A DNA stretch of 64,000 bases from JAFDVL01 sp964631865 (GCA_964631865.1 CAZWAK010000014.1:10301-74300), one strand, 5' to 3'; shown: positions 40,439 through 51,078, numbered from the stretch's first letter. The notes: generated by a model from the letters alone, not told the origin. Made by a program: numbers and translations.

Positions 40439-41902
40439 CTACCGCTCCAATGATTTCAGATCGCGTTCGAGGCTTTCGACGAGTTGCGTTTGCCGCAACG
40501 CTTTCGCCCGTTGCAACGCCTCGCGCAAATAGTAAATGCCTTTCGCTTTGTTGCCCGCGCGAATGTGCGTCGCGCCGAGCGCATACAAATGGCGCGGCGT
40601 TTCGTCGTCTTCAGGCTGCAACGTTTGCTCAAATTGGGCGATGGCCTCGGCGAACTTGTCCTGATTGACCAGAATTCTGCCGAGCGCGAAATGTGCTGCG
40701 CGATAGCCGGATTTGTTCTCGATGGCCTTGCGATAATGCTGCGCGGCTTCGTCGAGCTTGCCGTCGCGTTCGATCAGCGCGGCGTAGTTGTGATGCGCTT
40801 CGGCGTAGTGCGGATTGAGTTGCAGGCATTGTCGAAACGCGGCGGCAGCTTCGGCAAATCGTTCTTGGGCCACGCGCAAGACACCGAAGTTGTAATGCAC
40901 ATCGGGCAAGTCCGGGTTGAGTTCGAGCGCCGCGCGATAATGCTCTTCGGCGTTCGCAAACGCGCGCGTGCGACCGTAGAGCGAGATCAAATTGATATGC
41001 GCCTGCACCAGACCGGGATGCCGTTTGATCGCTTGTTCGTGCGCGGCCAGCGAGTCTGTGAGTTTGCCCTCGCGCTCCAACGCCGCGCCGCGTTTGAGCC
41101 ATTCGCTGGCCTCGGCTTTGGCCTTTTCGGTCGCGGGATCAACTGCGTGCGAATGCGCAGGCGTCGTTGTGCTGACGTTTTTCAGCGGCGCAGTTTTGAA
41201 GTCGAAGCGCAGCACTTCTGCTGCCGTCTTTCCGATGTTCACACCCGCGACGCTCTTTCCCGCTTCAATCCAATGCGTGTCGCCGGATTGCAATTTGATG
41301 AGCGGCGCTTTGGCAATCTGGAACTGCGCGTCGGTGAGAATCACGAACAAAATCGGTTCTTTGGCACTGGCGACTTCGAGGCAGTTTTTGCCTGCCGCGC
41401 AAACCAATCGTGTGATGCGCACCTGTTCGTTTTCAAATTGCACCTTCTGCCAATTCTCGCCCGCTGGCACATCTTCCCGAAAGAATTTGCCGCGCAGTGA
41501 ATTCGGTTCTTGGCCCGGTTCGGTCTTGAATTCCACGCGCAGAAACTCGCTCGGCGTGTTGCTCAAACTTTCGACCGCGTGCGTTTCCTTGACGCCTTTG
41601 TAGAGCCGAAAGCTCCCGGCTTTGACCGCCGGTCGCGTGACTGCGCCGTAACTCAAGCCGATGTGTTTGAAGACGACTGGCCCCGCGTCGTTCAAATACA
41701 CATACGCCGACGCGAACGCCGTGTGATCGTGTTCCGGCAACTTCACGCGCGGCGCGTAATGCACACGCTGCACTTTGACGTACTCGTTCTCGAAGGCGGT
41801 TTTATAGGCTTCCGGCGCAACCTTTGTGGGGTCTTGCGCAAAGGCGAGGCGGACGGAAAGACAAACGATAATCAGTAAAATTATTAGCTTCATTCGCAGC
41901 AT
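40439..41902 (-). CDS. Exported cupin-like/TPR fusion protein
   Basis: 487 residues. The signal peptide is KLIILLIIVCLSVRLAFAQ. Residues 25-250 contain two similar halves with cupin-like patterns (YAPRVKLPEHDHTAFASAYV and the later SGDTHWIEAGKSVAGVNIG), probably tandem beta-barrel domains. Residues 260-487 are TPR units almost duplicating the C-terminal block of the protein at 36617-38050, for instance GKLDEAAQHYRKAIENK and HFALGRILVNQDKFAEAI. The function is unknown; it is likely an envelope protein that binds a ligand through the barrel. Confidence 0.8.
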   Translation of the reverse strand: MLRMKLIILLIIVCLSVRLAFAQDPTKVAPEAYKTAFENEYVKVQRVHYAPRVKLPEHDHTAFASAYVYLNDAGPVVFKHIGLSYGAVTRPAVKAGSFRLYKGVKETHAVESLSNTPSEFLRVEFKTEPGQEPNSLRGKFFREDVPAGENWQKVQFENEQVRITRLVCAAGKNCLEVASAKEPILFVILTDAQFQIAKAPLIKLQSGDTHWIEAGKSVAGVNIGKTAAEVLRFDFKTAPLKNVSTTTPAHSHAVDPATEKAKAEASEWLKRGAALEREGKLTDSLAAHEQAIKRHPGLVQAHINLISLYGRTRAFANAEEHYRAALELNPDLPDVHYNFGVLRVAQERFAEAAAAFRQCLQLNPHYAEAHHNYAALIERDGKLDEAAQHYRKAIENKSGYRAAHFALGRILVNQDKFAEAIAQFEQTLQPEDDETPRHLYALGATHIRAGNKAKGIYYLREALQRAKALRQTQLVESLERDLKSLER

Positions 41903-41973
41903 AGAACGGTTGTCGCTTCTGCTTGAAACGGATTATATCGGGAACAAATTCTTCGTCGCAGCGCGACGTCTGA

Positions 41974-42570
41974 TTTTAGACGTGGGTTTCAACCCACGGA
42001 ACGGCGATAGATGCCCCCGCGTCGCGTGAGCGACGCCTGAATCAACCCCACAAATATCGTTCGTCATATTCCACCCCAGCTTTTTTCAAGAATTCCAGAT
42101 ACTCCTCCTGAAACGTTTGCGTTTGGTGATGCGTCCGTTGATTTTGAATGTAACTGACCACGCTTGGCACATTGGGCTTACTCACTGTAAATGCGCCGTA
42201 CCCATCCTGCCAGGCAAAAGCGCGCAAATCGGGAAACGTTTCGTGTATCCATTTGGACGATTCGCCCTTAAGCGATTTGGCAATTTCGAATGGCGCAATT
42301 GTCGGCGGAGCCAGGACGAGCGCGTGAATGTGATCTTCGATGCCACCCACTTGAATCGCGGTCATTTTGTGGTTGCGTGCAATGCCCCCAATGTATGACC
42401 ACACACGTTCTTCGATGTCCGGTCGAAGGGCTGCAACACGGTTCTTCGTGCTGAAAACAAAATGATAGAACAACGCGGTATATGTGTTGGCCATAACAAT
42501 CACTCAGGCGTCGCTGACGCGACGCGGGGATCATCTCCCACTGCCCCGTGGGTTGAAACCCACGTCTAAA
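41974..42570. mobile_element. IS200/REP-associated transposase element with palindromic ends
   Basis: The transposase gene is flanked on both sides by two palindromes in mirror order. Outer: CGTGGGTTTCAACCCACG at 41981-41998 and its inverted copy at 42547-42564. Inner: GCGTCGCGTGAGCGACGC at 42019-42036 and a near copy at 42508-42525. The flanks around them (TTTTAGACG outside, CGCCTGA inside) are also inverted repeats. Such hairpin ends are the substrates of HUH transposases and resemble REP sequences. Exact ends cannot be set from one copy. Confidence 0.8.
42042..42494 (-). CDS. HUH transposase, TnpA/RAYT type
   Basis: 150-residue single-strand transposase of the IS200/IS605 or REP-associated group. 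The HUH metal site is EDHIHALV and the catalytic tyrosine is in VVSYIQNQRTHH. TYTALFYHFVFSTKNR at the start and FAWQDGYGAFTVSK near residue 115 are family hallmarks, and the C-terminus is GVEYDERYLWG. It is full length and has no visible lesion, so it could be active. No tnpB accompanies it. The ATG at 42494 is preferred to a GTG three codons earlier. Confidence 0.92.
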   Translation of the reverse strand: MANTYTALFYHFVFSTKNRVAALRPDIEERVWSYIGGIARNHKMTAIQVGGIEDHIHALVLAPPTIAPFEIAKSLKGESSKWIHETFPDLRAFAWQDGYGAFTVSKPNVPSVVSYIQNQRTHHQTQTFQEEYLEFLKKAGVEYDERYLWG

Positions 42571-42624
42571 GTCAACCTGTCGCTACGCGACTCAAAACCG
42601 CAAGACGACCAGACGAGCACGAAT

Positions 42625-42660
42625 AGAAAACGAGGGGATCACAGTACTGCGATCCCCTCG
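42625..42660 (-). terminator. Rho-independent terminator after TonB receptor 1
   Basis: Ten perfectly paired bases (CGAGGGGATC at 42631-42640 with GATCCCCTCG at 42651-42660) enclose a loop that itself contains CAGTACTG. On the - strand the stem is followed by TTTTCT, as expected for a terminator of the receptor gene ending at 42685. Confidence 0.75.
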
Positions 42661-42684
42661 AAGGTTTCAAATGCGAAGCGGGGT

Positions 42685-45600
42685 TTAGAAGCCTAACCGC
42701 AGTCCGAAGCGGAAAATGCGTTCGTCAATGCCTTCGCGGCCAAACGAACGCACCCCCGTGATTTCCATGAAACCATTCAGACGCGGGAGACCGGTGACCG
42801 GGTCGGTCAGGATCGCGCCCGTGTTGGGATCACGCGAAGGCGATGAGGCATTGTTCCCCGGCTGGGCGAAGTGCGGCGTATTCGTCGCATTGAACGCCTC
42901 GGCGCGGAATTGCAGCGTGATGCCTTCCTTGATGGTGAATTGACGGAAGAGTCCCAGATCAAGGTTGGCCGTGCCAGGGCTTTGCAGGATGTTGAAGCCT
43001 GCCGTGCCAAAGCGCACGCTGTTCGTCCGATCAAATTCGACCGGCATAAAGGCCGTCGGATCGTAGAACGGATTGCCCGCGCCGATGCCGCCCAGCTTCT
43101 GCACATTCGCCTTCACCTGATCGGCGCGTTGTGCGCTGCCCGGCGCATTGAGCGATGTGCCGCTGGCCGTGACCGTGAACGGCAACCCGGAGAATGCGCC
43201 ATAGAGCCAACTTAATTGCCAGCCGCCCGTCAGGAACGAGGCTACTCCGCCGTCGCTTACCCACTTCTTCCCTTTGCCGAAGGGCAATTCCCAGCCGCCC
43301 GAAAATTGCAGGTTGTGCGGGATGTTAATGCCCAACACGCCCCGGTTCAGGATGCGGAAATTCGGGTCTTGAATCGCCAAAGCGCCATCGTTGTTGCTGC
43401 CCAGTCCGGCCAGCCCGATGCCTTTGCCCCAGGTGTAATTGGCCTGCAATTGCAGCCCGTTGGAGAAGCGCCGTTTCAGCGAGGCTTGCAGCGAATCGTA
43501 ATGCGAATTCGCCAAGCCATCCTGAATGAAGGTCGTGGAACGACGGCCAAACCGCTGGTTGAGCGGCTGACTGTTCACGCCCCCGCCGACGCGCCCGGCG
43601 TTGATGTCCGTCAAACCGGATTGCCCGATGGTGCGCGTCGCCACGTACCCAGCCGAAGCCGTGAAGCCCATGCCGAGGCTTTTTTCCAGCACAAAGTTCC
43701 ACGATTGGATGTACGGGCGTTTGAAGTTATTGCCCAACGTCAGCACGCTGACCTCGGTGGGAACCGGCACGCGACCACTACTGATGTTGGGGACAACTGA
43801 CGCCGGAATTCCTTGTGCCAACGTCCCCGCCGCTAAGGCGGAATTGTTCGGCACGATGTTCAGGTTGATCAGCATCGGATAGTTGGTGCGGAAGGTGCGC
43901 GCCAGACTGACCGGGTCAATCGTGATGCCATAACCCGTGCGCAGGACAAACGAATCGCTGATGCGATAGGCAATGCCGATGCGCGGCGAGAAAAGCCGCT
44001 TGCTCAGCTTAACGCCGCAATCTTTGGGGGTGTTGCCGACGCCGCACACCAGCATCTCATTGGTGTTGACATCGTACCGCTCAATGCCCCGGCCTTCGCG
44101 TTCCGGCAGCGGATAATATTCCCACCGTGTGCCCATCGTCAGCGTCAGCTTTTGATTGACCTGCCACTGGTCACGGAAATAGAAGCTATAGGCTTTGGCG
44201 CGGAAGATAATCGGCGGTTCGGGCAGGAACGTGCGCCCCGACCCCGTGTAAAAGCCCAACAGGAAGGTCGCCATCGAGTTGGCCTGCGTGTTGCCCGCCG
44301 TGAAGGTTTGGCAACCCGTCCCGGCGGTGTTGAGCGCGGTGCAAAGCTGCGTCGGGCCGCCGCCGAATTGGAACCCGCCAGAGGTCGGTTCGGTGTTGCC
44401 GCCGCCGTTCCATTCCACTTGCAGATGATTCAGCGTTTGGCGCGCAAAATCAAAGCCGAAGCGGAAGTTATGATTGCGCCGCGTCCAGTTGAAATTCGAC
44501 ACGTATTGCCACTGCGGATCGTTGCGATAATACGGCATGAAGGAATCCTGCACGCCGATGTTGGCAAAGCCGCCGATGCGGAACCGCGGCCAGCCCCGCT
44601 CAAAGTCGCGCGTGCCGTTCGTGCCGGGAATGCCCAACACATCTTTGCCGATATTCTTGTCCAGGAAGCCCTGTTCCGAATTCGTCCCCTGTTTGGTGTA
44701 GCCGATGTTGCCGTCAATGATGAAGTTCGTGTTGACGGTGTAAACGCCCGCGACCGTCACGCCGTAGGTGTTGCCGGAGCCGCGTCCCGTGTTGCCGCCC
44801 TGCGGCGCCGTGCCGACTCCATCCGCCTCGCCCAGCGCGCCCGGATTGTTTTGTTTGTAGGTCAGAAAGCTGAAGCGCCCGTAGGTGGTGAACTTTTCGT
44901 TGACGTTGTAATTGATTTTCGTATCAACCGTTTTGCGATCAAACTGGTAGGGCGCGGTCGCGTAATAGTTGTTCGCAATGCCGGGCCGATTCGGCAACGG
45001 CACAGACGCCAGAATCTTTTTGGCAATCGGGCTAATCCGCGCATCAGGAATCACCCCGCCCGCAAACTGTCCGCGATTGCGCCCGAACTGATCCCCCGTC
45101 GCCGGATCGTAAATGCCGACGCCCGCGAACGCCAGATTGCCCGCGCGCATATCCGCCGTCGGCAAGGTGATGAGGCGGTTGCCGAGTTGGCGATCATTCG
45201 TGCCTTCAAAGCTGGCAAAGTAAAACAGCTTGTCTTTCTTGATCGGGCCGCCCACCGTGCCGCCCCATTGGTTGTAGACACGCTTGGGTTTGTCCTGCTC
45301 GACGCCATTGACCGGCGTCAGGTTCCAGGGGCGCGCTTTGGTCAAATGATTATCGTGATATTCAAAGGCGGAGCCATGAATCTTGTTCGTGCCACTCTTG
45401 ATTTGCACGTTGACGGCAGCGCCGCCCGCGAGACCTTGTTCCGCATCGAAGTTGTTCGTCACAACGTTGACGGTTTCGATGGATTCCAGCGCCGGCACAT
45501 AAGCCGTGACGTGCGGCAGGAAAATGTTGTACTGACTCGCGCCGTCAATGCGCGTGTTGTTGGAACTGGAAGCCGTGCCGTTGACGTTGTATTCCAGCGC

Positions 45601-46164
45601 GCGTGACGGGTTGGTCGGGATTGAGTGCGCATTGTTGGGCGGATTAATGCCAGGCAAGGCGCGCAGCAATTGTTGATAGTTTCGACCGGGCGGAATCGGC
45701 GTATTGAGCAGCGTCTGGCTGGTCAATTCGGCGCGGACTTCGGAGCGGTCGGTTTGCAGCAAGCCCGCGTCCGCCGTGACGTTGACGGTGTCCACGACCT
45801 GACCGACTTCGAGGTTCATGTCGGCGCGCGTGATGTTGTTCAGCGTCACGATCACGTTGGCGTTCGTGACAGTTTTGAACCCTTGTTTCGTGACGGTGAC
45901 TTCCCACGTGCCGGTTTGGACGGTGGTGAAGGTATAGCCGCCACTTTCGTTCGTGCTGGTTTCACGGACTTGGTTGGTGGCTTTGTTGGTGATTTTGACC
46001 GTTGCGCCTGCGACGACCGCATTGGAATTGTCGGTCACATTGCCAACGATGGAACCATAAAGCACCTGCGCGAAACTGGTCGGTGCCAGGAACAGCGTCA
46101 GCAGAAGAGCGAGCGGAATCGAAGCGGACAGGAGCTTCCGGCTTCTCATTCGATGGTTCTGCAT
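42685..46164 (-). CDS. TonB-dependent receptor 1, Oar-like
   Basis: 1159-residue outer-membrane beta-barrel. The signal peptide (about 1-33, SIPLALLLTLFLAPTSFAQ) is followed by a carboxypeptidase-regulatory-like domain (about 36-120, GSIVGNVTDNSNAVVAGATV), a plug (about 130-260, including NGTASSSNNTRIDGASQYN and EQGLAGGAAVNVQIKSGTNK) and the barrel, ending in FRFGLRLGF with the terminal phenylalanine needed for BAM assembly. These receptors are abundant in Acidobacteriota and may import oligosaccharides or other large ligands; the ligand is unknown. AAGGAG lies 9 nt before the ATG. It follows receptor 2 by 43 nt on the same strand. Confidence 0.88.
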   Translation of the reverse strand: MQNHRMRSRKLLSASIPLALLLTLFLAPTSFAQVLYGSIVGNVTDNSNAVVAGATVKITNKATNQVRETSTNESGGYTFTTVQTGTWEVTVTKQGFKTVTNANVIVTLNNITRADMNLEVGQVVDTVNVTADAGLLQTDRSEVRAELTSQTLLNTPIPPGRNYQQLLRALPGINPPNNAHSIPTNPSRALEYNVNGTASSSNNTRIDGASQYNIFLPHVTAYVPALESIETVNVVTNNFDAEQGLAGGAAVNVQIKSGTNKIHGSAFEYHDNHLTKARPWNLTPVNGVEQDKPKRVYNQWGGTVGGPIKKDKLFYFASFEGTNDRQLGNRLITLPTADMRAGNLAFAGVGIYDPATGDQFGRNRGQFAGGVIPDARISPIAKKILASVPLPNRPGIANNYYATAPYQFDRKTVDTKINYNVNEKFTTYGRFSFLTYKQNNPGALGEADGVGTAPQGGNTGRGSGNTYGVTVAGVYTVNTNFIIDGNIGYTKQGTNSEQGFLDKNIGKDVLGIPGTNGTRDFERGWPRFRIGGFANIGVQDSFMPYYRNDPQWQYVSNFNWTRRNHNFRFGFDFARQTLNHLQVEWNGGGNTEPTSGGFQFGGGPTQLCTALNTAGTGCQTFTAGNTQANSMATFLLGFYTGSGRTFLPEPPIIFRAKAYSFYFRDQWQVNQKLTLTMGTRWEYYPLPEREGRGIERYDVNTNEMLVCGVGNTPKDCGVKLSKRLFSPRIGIAYRISDSFVLRTGYGITIDPVSLARTFRTNYPMLINLNIVPNNSALAAGTLAQGIPASVVPNISSGRVPVPTEVSVLTLGNNFKRPYIQSWNFVLEKSLGMGFTASAGYVATRTIGQSGLTDINAGRVGGGVNSQPLNQRFGRRSTTFIQDGLANSHYDSLQASLKRRFSNGLQLQANYTWGKGIGLAGLGSNNDGALAIQDPNFRILNRGVLGINIPHNLQFSGGWELPFGKGKKWVSDGGVASFLTGGWQLSWLYGAFSGLPFTVTASGTSLNAPGSAQRADQVKANVQKLGGIGAGNPFYDPTAFMPVEFDRTNSVRFGTAGFNILQSPGTANLDLGLFRQFTIKEGITLQFRAEAFNATNTPHFAQPGNNASSPSRDPNTGAILTDPVTGLPRLNGFMEITGVRSFGREGIDERIFRFGLRLGF

Positions 46165-46207
46165 AGAATCGTATCTCCTTTGAGTTGAGGGTTAATAATT
46201 GAGGCCT

Positions 46208-49200
46208 TTAGAAAATAAGTTTCAAGCCAAGCTGGACATTGCGCGCCAAATTGGCCTGGCTCGTCACCTTGCCAAAATTCGCATTGCGTGGATCGAGATT
46301 GGGGTTATTGAAGACCGGCGTATTGAACGCATTCAGGAACTCGCTCCGCAGTTGGAATTTGACGGTTTCGGTGATGGTGAAATTCTTGCTCACAGACAAA
46401 TCCCAGAGGTTCAAGCCTTGCCCACGAAAGCTCGCCCAACGGGTGGGCAATACGCGCACGTTGCTCGCCAGTTGGATGCGCGGATCATTGCGTTGCTTGC
46501 TCGGATCCACTACACCATTGGTCTGGACAGTCGCGTCATTGAAGTAAAGCCGCTGATGTCAAACACCGTGCCATCCACATTGCTGCTCTTGACGCTGGTT
46601 TTCAGTTTGGTGATGTCGCCGTTGTAGTAGACATTGCCCATCGTCATATTCGGGCGACCGCCTTGCCAGTTCCAAATCCCCTGTACCTGCCAGCCGCCTG
46701 CAATCAAATCGAACGCCCGATTCCAGGTGGTGCCGAACTTGCGACCGCGCCCGAACGGCAGTTCCCAAATACCGCTCATCACCAACCGATGCGGAATATC
46801 GGCGTCGGAGAAGCGCCGCTCGAATGAAGTATCGGCATCATTGAGCAGATTGCCTTGTTCGAGGAACTTCGACCAATTGTACGCGGCCAGCAAGGTGTAC
46901 CCGCCACTGAAGCGTTTTTCGGCCCGCAGTTGCATACTTTGGAACCGGCTGGAGGCGTCGTTGCGAAGCCCCGTGACGCCGGTAAATTGCGGGAACGGTC
47001 GCAGCAATTGCTGCCGCTGCACCGTCGCCCCATTCAGTCCCGTGCCCGGAATCAAATTGCGAAACGGATTGGTGACAGTCGCGCTCAGTAAATTGATCGT
47101 GTTGATCATGCTTTGGTCGCGGAACGAACTGGTAGACAGGTAACGCAACGGAATCCCATTGAGCGGGACGCTCACCACGCCGTCGTAACCGGCATTGCCG
47201 ACGTATTGCGCTTCGACCAGCCAGTTGCCGGGCAACTCATACTGGAAGCCAAACGACCAGCGTTGCGCCTGCGTGTTGTTCAAGTCCAGAGGCGTGAAAG
47301 AAATGCCCTGACCGAGGAAGGTCGCCAGGCCCTGACTCGCTCCGACGGGCGAAAGCACGCCTGTCGGGAAGGGGTTCGCCAGATTTGCCAGGAAGGTCAG
47401 CCCATTGTCCACGCTGGCCACGATGGGGGTACTTTGAGAGAAGCCGGGTTGATTGTTCCCGAAAATGACGAACGGCACGGTGTACGTGCCCCAGCCGCCG
47501 CGCATCACAAGCTTGTCCGACCATTTGTAGGCAAAGCCGATGCGTGGTTGCAAGTTGTTGCCATCGGCGTTCCAGAACCCACGATTGCTGTTGTTGGGGA
47601 ACAGCAAGCCGCCTTTGACATTGAAGCTGGCTGCCGGAATTTCTGTGATGGGACTCGCCGCGTAGGCCGTCTTGGCCGCCGCTTCAATCGGGCTGCTGGC
47701 CGTCGCATCGAAGCCGCGCGTGTTGCGATTATACCGTTCATTCATCGCCCCTTCGTACTCGTAGCGCAGCCCTAAATTAAGCGTCAGGCGGTTGGTGATC
47801 TTCCAATCGTCGTGGAAGAACATCCCGTGAAAGAGCACCTGATTCGAGCGTGCCGCGTTGCGCTCAATCGTCCCGCCCGTCGGTTGTCCGAGCAGGAAGG
47901 AGGCCAGCGATTGACCAACGGCAGCGCTGGTCGAATTGTCCAGCGGCCCGCGCGTAAAATTCGTCGCAAAGTCATATCGGCCCGCCGCGTGCCCCGCGCC
48001 GAAGGCGTTTTCCCGGTACGAACGAAAATCGTAGCCGAAGCGAAAGGCGTGGCGGCCCGCGATCTTCGTCATCGTGGGCTGGACGGCGTAGATATTGTGG
48101 GTGGAGCCGCCACCCACCGAATCGCCGAGCACGGAATAGCCGCTGATCTCGAAGCGGGGCAGGTACGATTCAGTCCCGAACAACGCCGCCGTTGCAGCGG
48201 GGAAGCCCAGACTGGCGGGCGTGACCTGTCCTTCGTGCTGGCGGATGTTCGGCTCATTGAAGCGCGAAAAGCCGACGCGCGTGTTGAGAGTCACGGTTGG
48301 CGAGAAGGTGTAGACATGGTCAAAGCTGCCGCCGTCGTTAATCCGAAACAGGAAGTTGCCCGTTGATTTGACGCCGTTGACGACGCCGCCATAATTGCCG
48401 CGCGCTTCCACGCGATTGTTGTGCGAATAGCGGACGAAGAACCGCTGCTTCTCGCTCAGCACTTGATCAAAGCGAATAGATTCGGAGTGAAAGTTATCGG
48501 TGCGCGGGTTGCCGCTGAGAAAGTTGTTTTGCCCTTGCGAATTGCCCGGTTGATTGGGCAGGGGATAGTAGGAAAGATAGTTTTTGGCAATGGCGCTAAT
48601 GCGGCTGGCCGGAATGATGTTGCCAGGGAATGGGTCGCGCCGAACCCGCGAACCTTCCGCCCGCGCCGTCGCCGGATCATAAATCACGATGCCCGGCAGC
48701 AATTCCGAAAAATCTCCATTGCGCATCTTGAGAGTCGGCACGGTGAATTGACCCGGCTCCGGGAAGACATCCTTCAATCCTTCATACGCGAAGAAGAAGA
48801 AGCTGCGATTTTTGCCGCTCCAATACGGTGCGCCGCCTGTGCCGAAGCGCGGCAGGAAGATGGGGCCGCCCACTGTGAAGCCATAACGGTTGTACCGCAG
48901 TGGATCGCGATCCGCCTTGCCGTCCCGATTGCGGTCGCGTGTCGGAGTCGTGGTCAGATTTGTGCGGTTGAGGAAAAAGTCATTGGCTGACAACACGTCG
49001 TTGCGGACAAACTCGTAGGCCGTGCCGTGGAAACCATTCGTTCCGCTCTTGAGTGTCACGTTGACGGTGGCTCCGGCGGTGTGCGAAGTCTGCGCGTCAA
49101 AGCTCGCCGTTTCGACTTTGAACTCCTGCACGGCGTCGGCAGGCGGAACGAAGGCAACACGTCCGATGCCGCCGCCGCTGGCCATATTCGGCACGCCGTC

Positions 49201-49788
49201 GAGCGTGAATTCATTACGACCCGGTGCGCCATCGGCCACAATGCCCGAAGTGCCCGCATTATCGAACGGGCGCGAGAACTTCAAATCACCCACGTACGAG
49301 ATGCCGGACGCGAGGCGGGAGAGCACAAACGGATTTCCGTCCGACAGAGGCAACTCCGCGATCCGACGTTGGTCAATGACTTGTCCTGCGGAAGCGGTGG
49401 TCGTTTCCAGTAATGGCGCGTCAGAAGTAATGTTGACCGAGTCGGTCACGGCACCGACTTCCAACGCGACATCGAGCGCCAGTTTGTCGCCGATGCGAAC
49501 TTCGACATTTTGCCGGACGGATTTCTTGAATCCCTGGGCTTCGACGGAAACGGAGTATTGCCCCGGCGTTAAATACAGCACCGTATATTCGCCGTTTTCG
49601 TTCGTCGCGGCGTTTACGGAGGTGTTCGTGGCTGTATTCGTGACGGTGACAGTGGCATTCGGCACGGCTGCGCCTGACGCCTCGGTCACGCGCCCGGAGA
49701 TCTGCCCGCGAAATTCTTGTGCGAAGGCGACCAGTGCCAGAAAGCAGAACGCGAAAACGAGTGAAAGCAATTTTTTCAATGCGAACAT
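46208..49788 (-). pseudogene. TonB-dependent receptor 2, Oar-like, split by a -1 frameshift
   Basis: Second receptor of the same architecture: signal peptide (KKLLSLVFAFCFLALVAFAQ), regulatory domain starting FRGQISGRVTEASGAAVPNA, plug and barrel. The long frame (1092 codons) ends early at 46510 after VFDISGFTSMTRLSRPMV. In the next frame the same DNA reads FNDATVQTNGVVDPSKQRND and continues to a proper receptor C-terminus, ARNVQLGLKLIF, at 46208. Adding one base at the AAA run at 46546-46548 restores a protein of about 1193 residues. This is either a real inactivating mutation or a sequencing or assembly error. A ribosome site AGGAG lies 11 nt before the ATG. Confidence 0.85.
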
Positions 49789-50085
49789 AGCGGTTTTTTC
49801 TCCTGAACAGTGACCCTTGGGGATAGAAAAGACATACAGGCCACCTCGGAAGAGGTGCTGCTCAATTGTTCATTGATTTGATCGTTTTGAATTTCCGCTA
49901 ATGGCTTTTGCATGTCTTCGCCATTAGTCGCGTCGTTCCAGCAAAGCAGCCAATTCGTTGCTGATGTCGAGGTGAGCGATTGAAATTATTCCGATGACAT
50001 CTACAATCTCGATTGGTCGGCAGCGATTATACGGTCAGACCAAGTCGCGAACAAGTTCAGCAGGGAGACTTTACAATTTTTCGTT
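49789..50085. other. Divergent intergenic region before receptor 2 and the hydrolase gene
   Basis: A 297-nt gap with no clear gene. The - strand holds a 45-codon frame (49776-49913) that overlaps the receptor start and has no known relatives, and another short segment reading ISIAHLDISNELAALLERRD that lacks a start codon. No strong promoter was identified. Confidence 0.4.
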
Positions 50086-51078
50086 ATGCTGCATCCGCTC
50101 GTGCCCCGTTTTCAACCACCACCCTTTCAGCCGCCGAAGCCGCTGCGCAATGGCCACGCGATGACGATCTTTGCCGCATTGTACTCGCGTCAATTTGCGT
50201 TGCCGCCTGCCGAGCCACGCGCTTTCCAAACCGAGCCGGACACAACCATCATCGCGTTTTGTCATTGGCAGCCGCAGCGCGAACAACATCGTACGATTCT
50301 CATGGTTCACGGTCTCGAAGGTTCTGCCGCCCGGCATTACATGCTGGGCGCAGCGGAGCAGGCGTGGCGGGCCGGCTGCAATGTGGTGCGGATGAATGTC
50401 CGCAATTGTGGCGGCACGGAGCATCTGACGCCGACGCTCTATCATTCGGGCTTCACGTCGGATTTGCGCGCGCTGTTGTTCGAGTTGATCGAGCACGACA
50501 AGCTGCCGGACATTTGTTTGCTGGGCTTTTCGATGGGCGGCAATCACGCGCTCAAATTGGCGGGCGAATTGGGCGACGCCGCTCCGCCGCAGCTCACAGG
50601 CGTGTGCGCCGTCAGCCCGCCGATTGATCTGGAGTTGTGTTCGCGGGCGATTCGGGAACCGCGCAATTTCATTTACGACCGCCGTTTTCTAAAAAGCCTG
50701 AAAGCGCGCATGCAGGTCAAGCATCAACTGTTCCCCGGCATTGTGGATTTGGACAAACTCGCCCGCGCGCGCAAGCTGTGGGATTTCGATGAGGTTGTCA
50801 CTGCGCCGCATTTCGGCTTTCGCGACGCCCGCGATTACTACGCCCAAGCGAGTTCAGGGCCGTATCTGGCGCACATCAAAGTGCCGACCCTCATCATCCA
50901 CGCGCAGGACGATCCGTTTATTCCGTTCGCGCCGTTTGCCGCCTTGCCGCCGTCCGAATTCGTGCGCTTGCTGACGCCCCGGCACGGCGGTCACGTTGGT
51001 TTCTGGCAGCCGCGCCAAAACGGCAACAGCAATTATTGGGCGGAAGAAACGGCGGTTGCGTTTTGCGCCGTGCTATAG
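50086..51078 (+). CDS. YheT-like alpha/beta hydrolase
   Basis: 330-residue serine hydrolase of the YheT/ABHD group. The N-terminus (LVPRFQPPPFQPPKPLRNGH) is typical, followed by ILMVHGLEGSAARHYM (oxyanion loop), MNVRNCGGTEHLTP, the nucleophile elbow GFSMGGNHAL, the acid in IIHAQDDPFIP and the histidine in RHGGHVGFW. The natural ester substrate is unknown. The ribosome site is weak. A perfect 33-bp inverted repeat starts 3 nt after its stop. Confidence 0.88.
   Translation: MLHPLVPRFQPPPFQPPKPLRNGHAMTIFAALYSRQFALPPAEPRAFQTEPDTTIIAFCHWQPQREQHRTILMVHGLEGSAARHYMLGAAEQAWRAGCNVVRMNVRNCGGTEHLTPTLYHSGFTSDLRALLFELIEHDKLPDICLLGFSMGGNHALKLAGELGDAAPPQLTGVCAVSPPIDLELCSRAIREPRNFIYDRRFLKSLKARMQVKHQLFPGIVDLDKLARARKLWDFDEVVTAPHFGFRDARDYYAQASSGPYLAHIKVPTLIIHAQDDPFIPFAPFAALPPSEFVRLLTPRHGGHVGFWQPRQNGNSNYWAEETAVAFCAVL

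Noticed and set aside
49776..49913. 45-codon frame upstream of TonB receptor 2, overlapping its start
   Set aside because: Considered as a leader peptide, but the start lacks a ribosome site and the sequence has no regulatory pattern such as a run of one amino acid.
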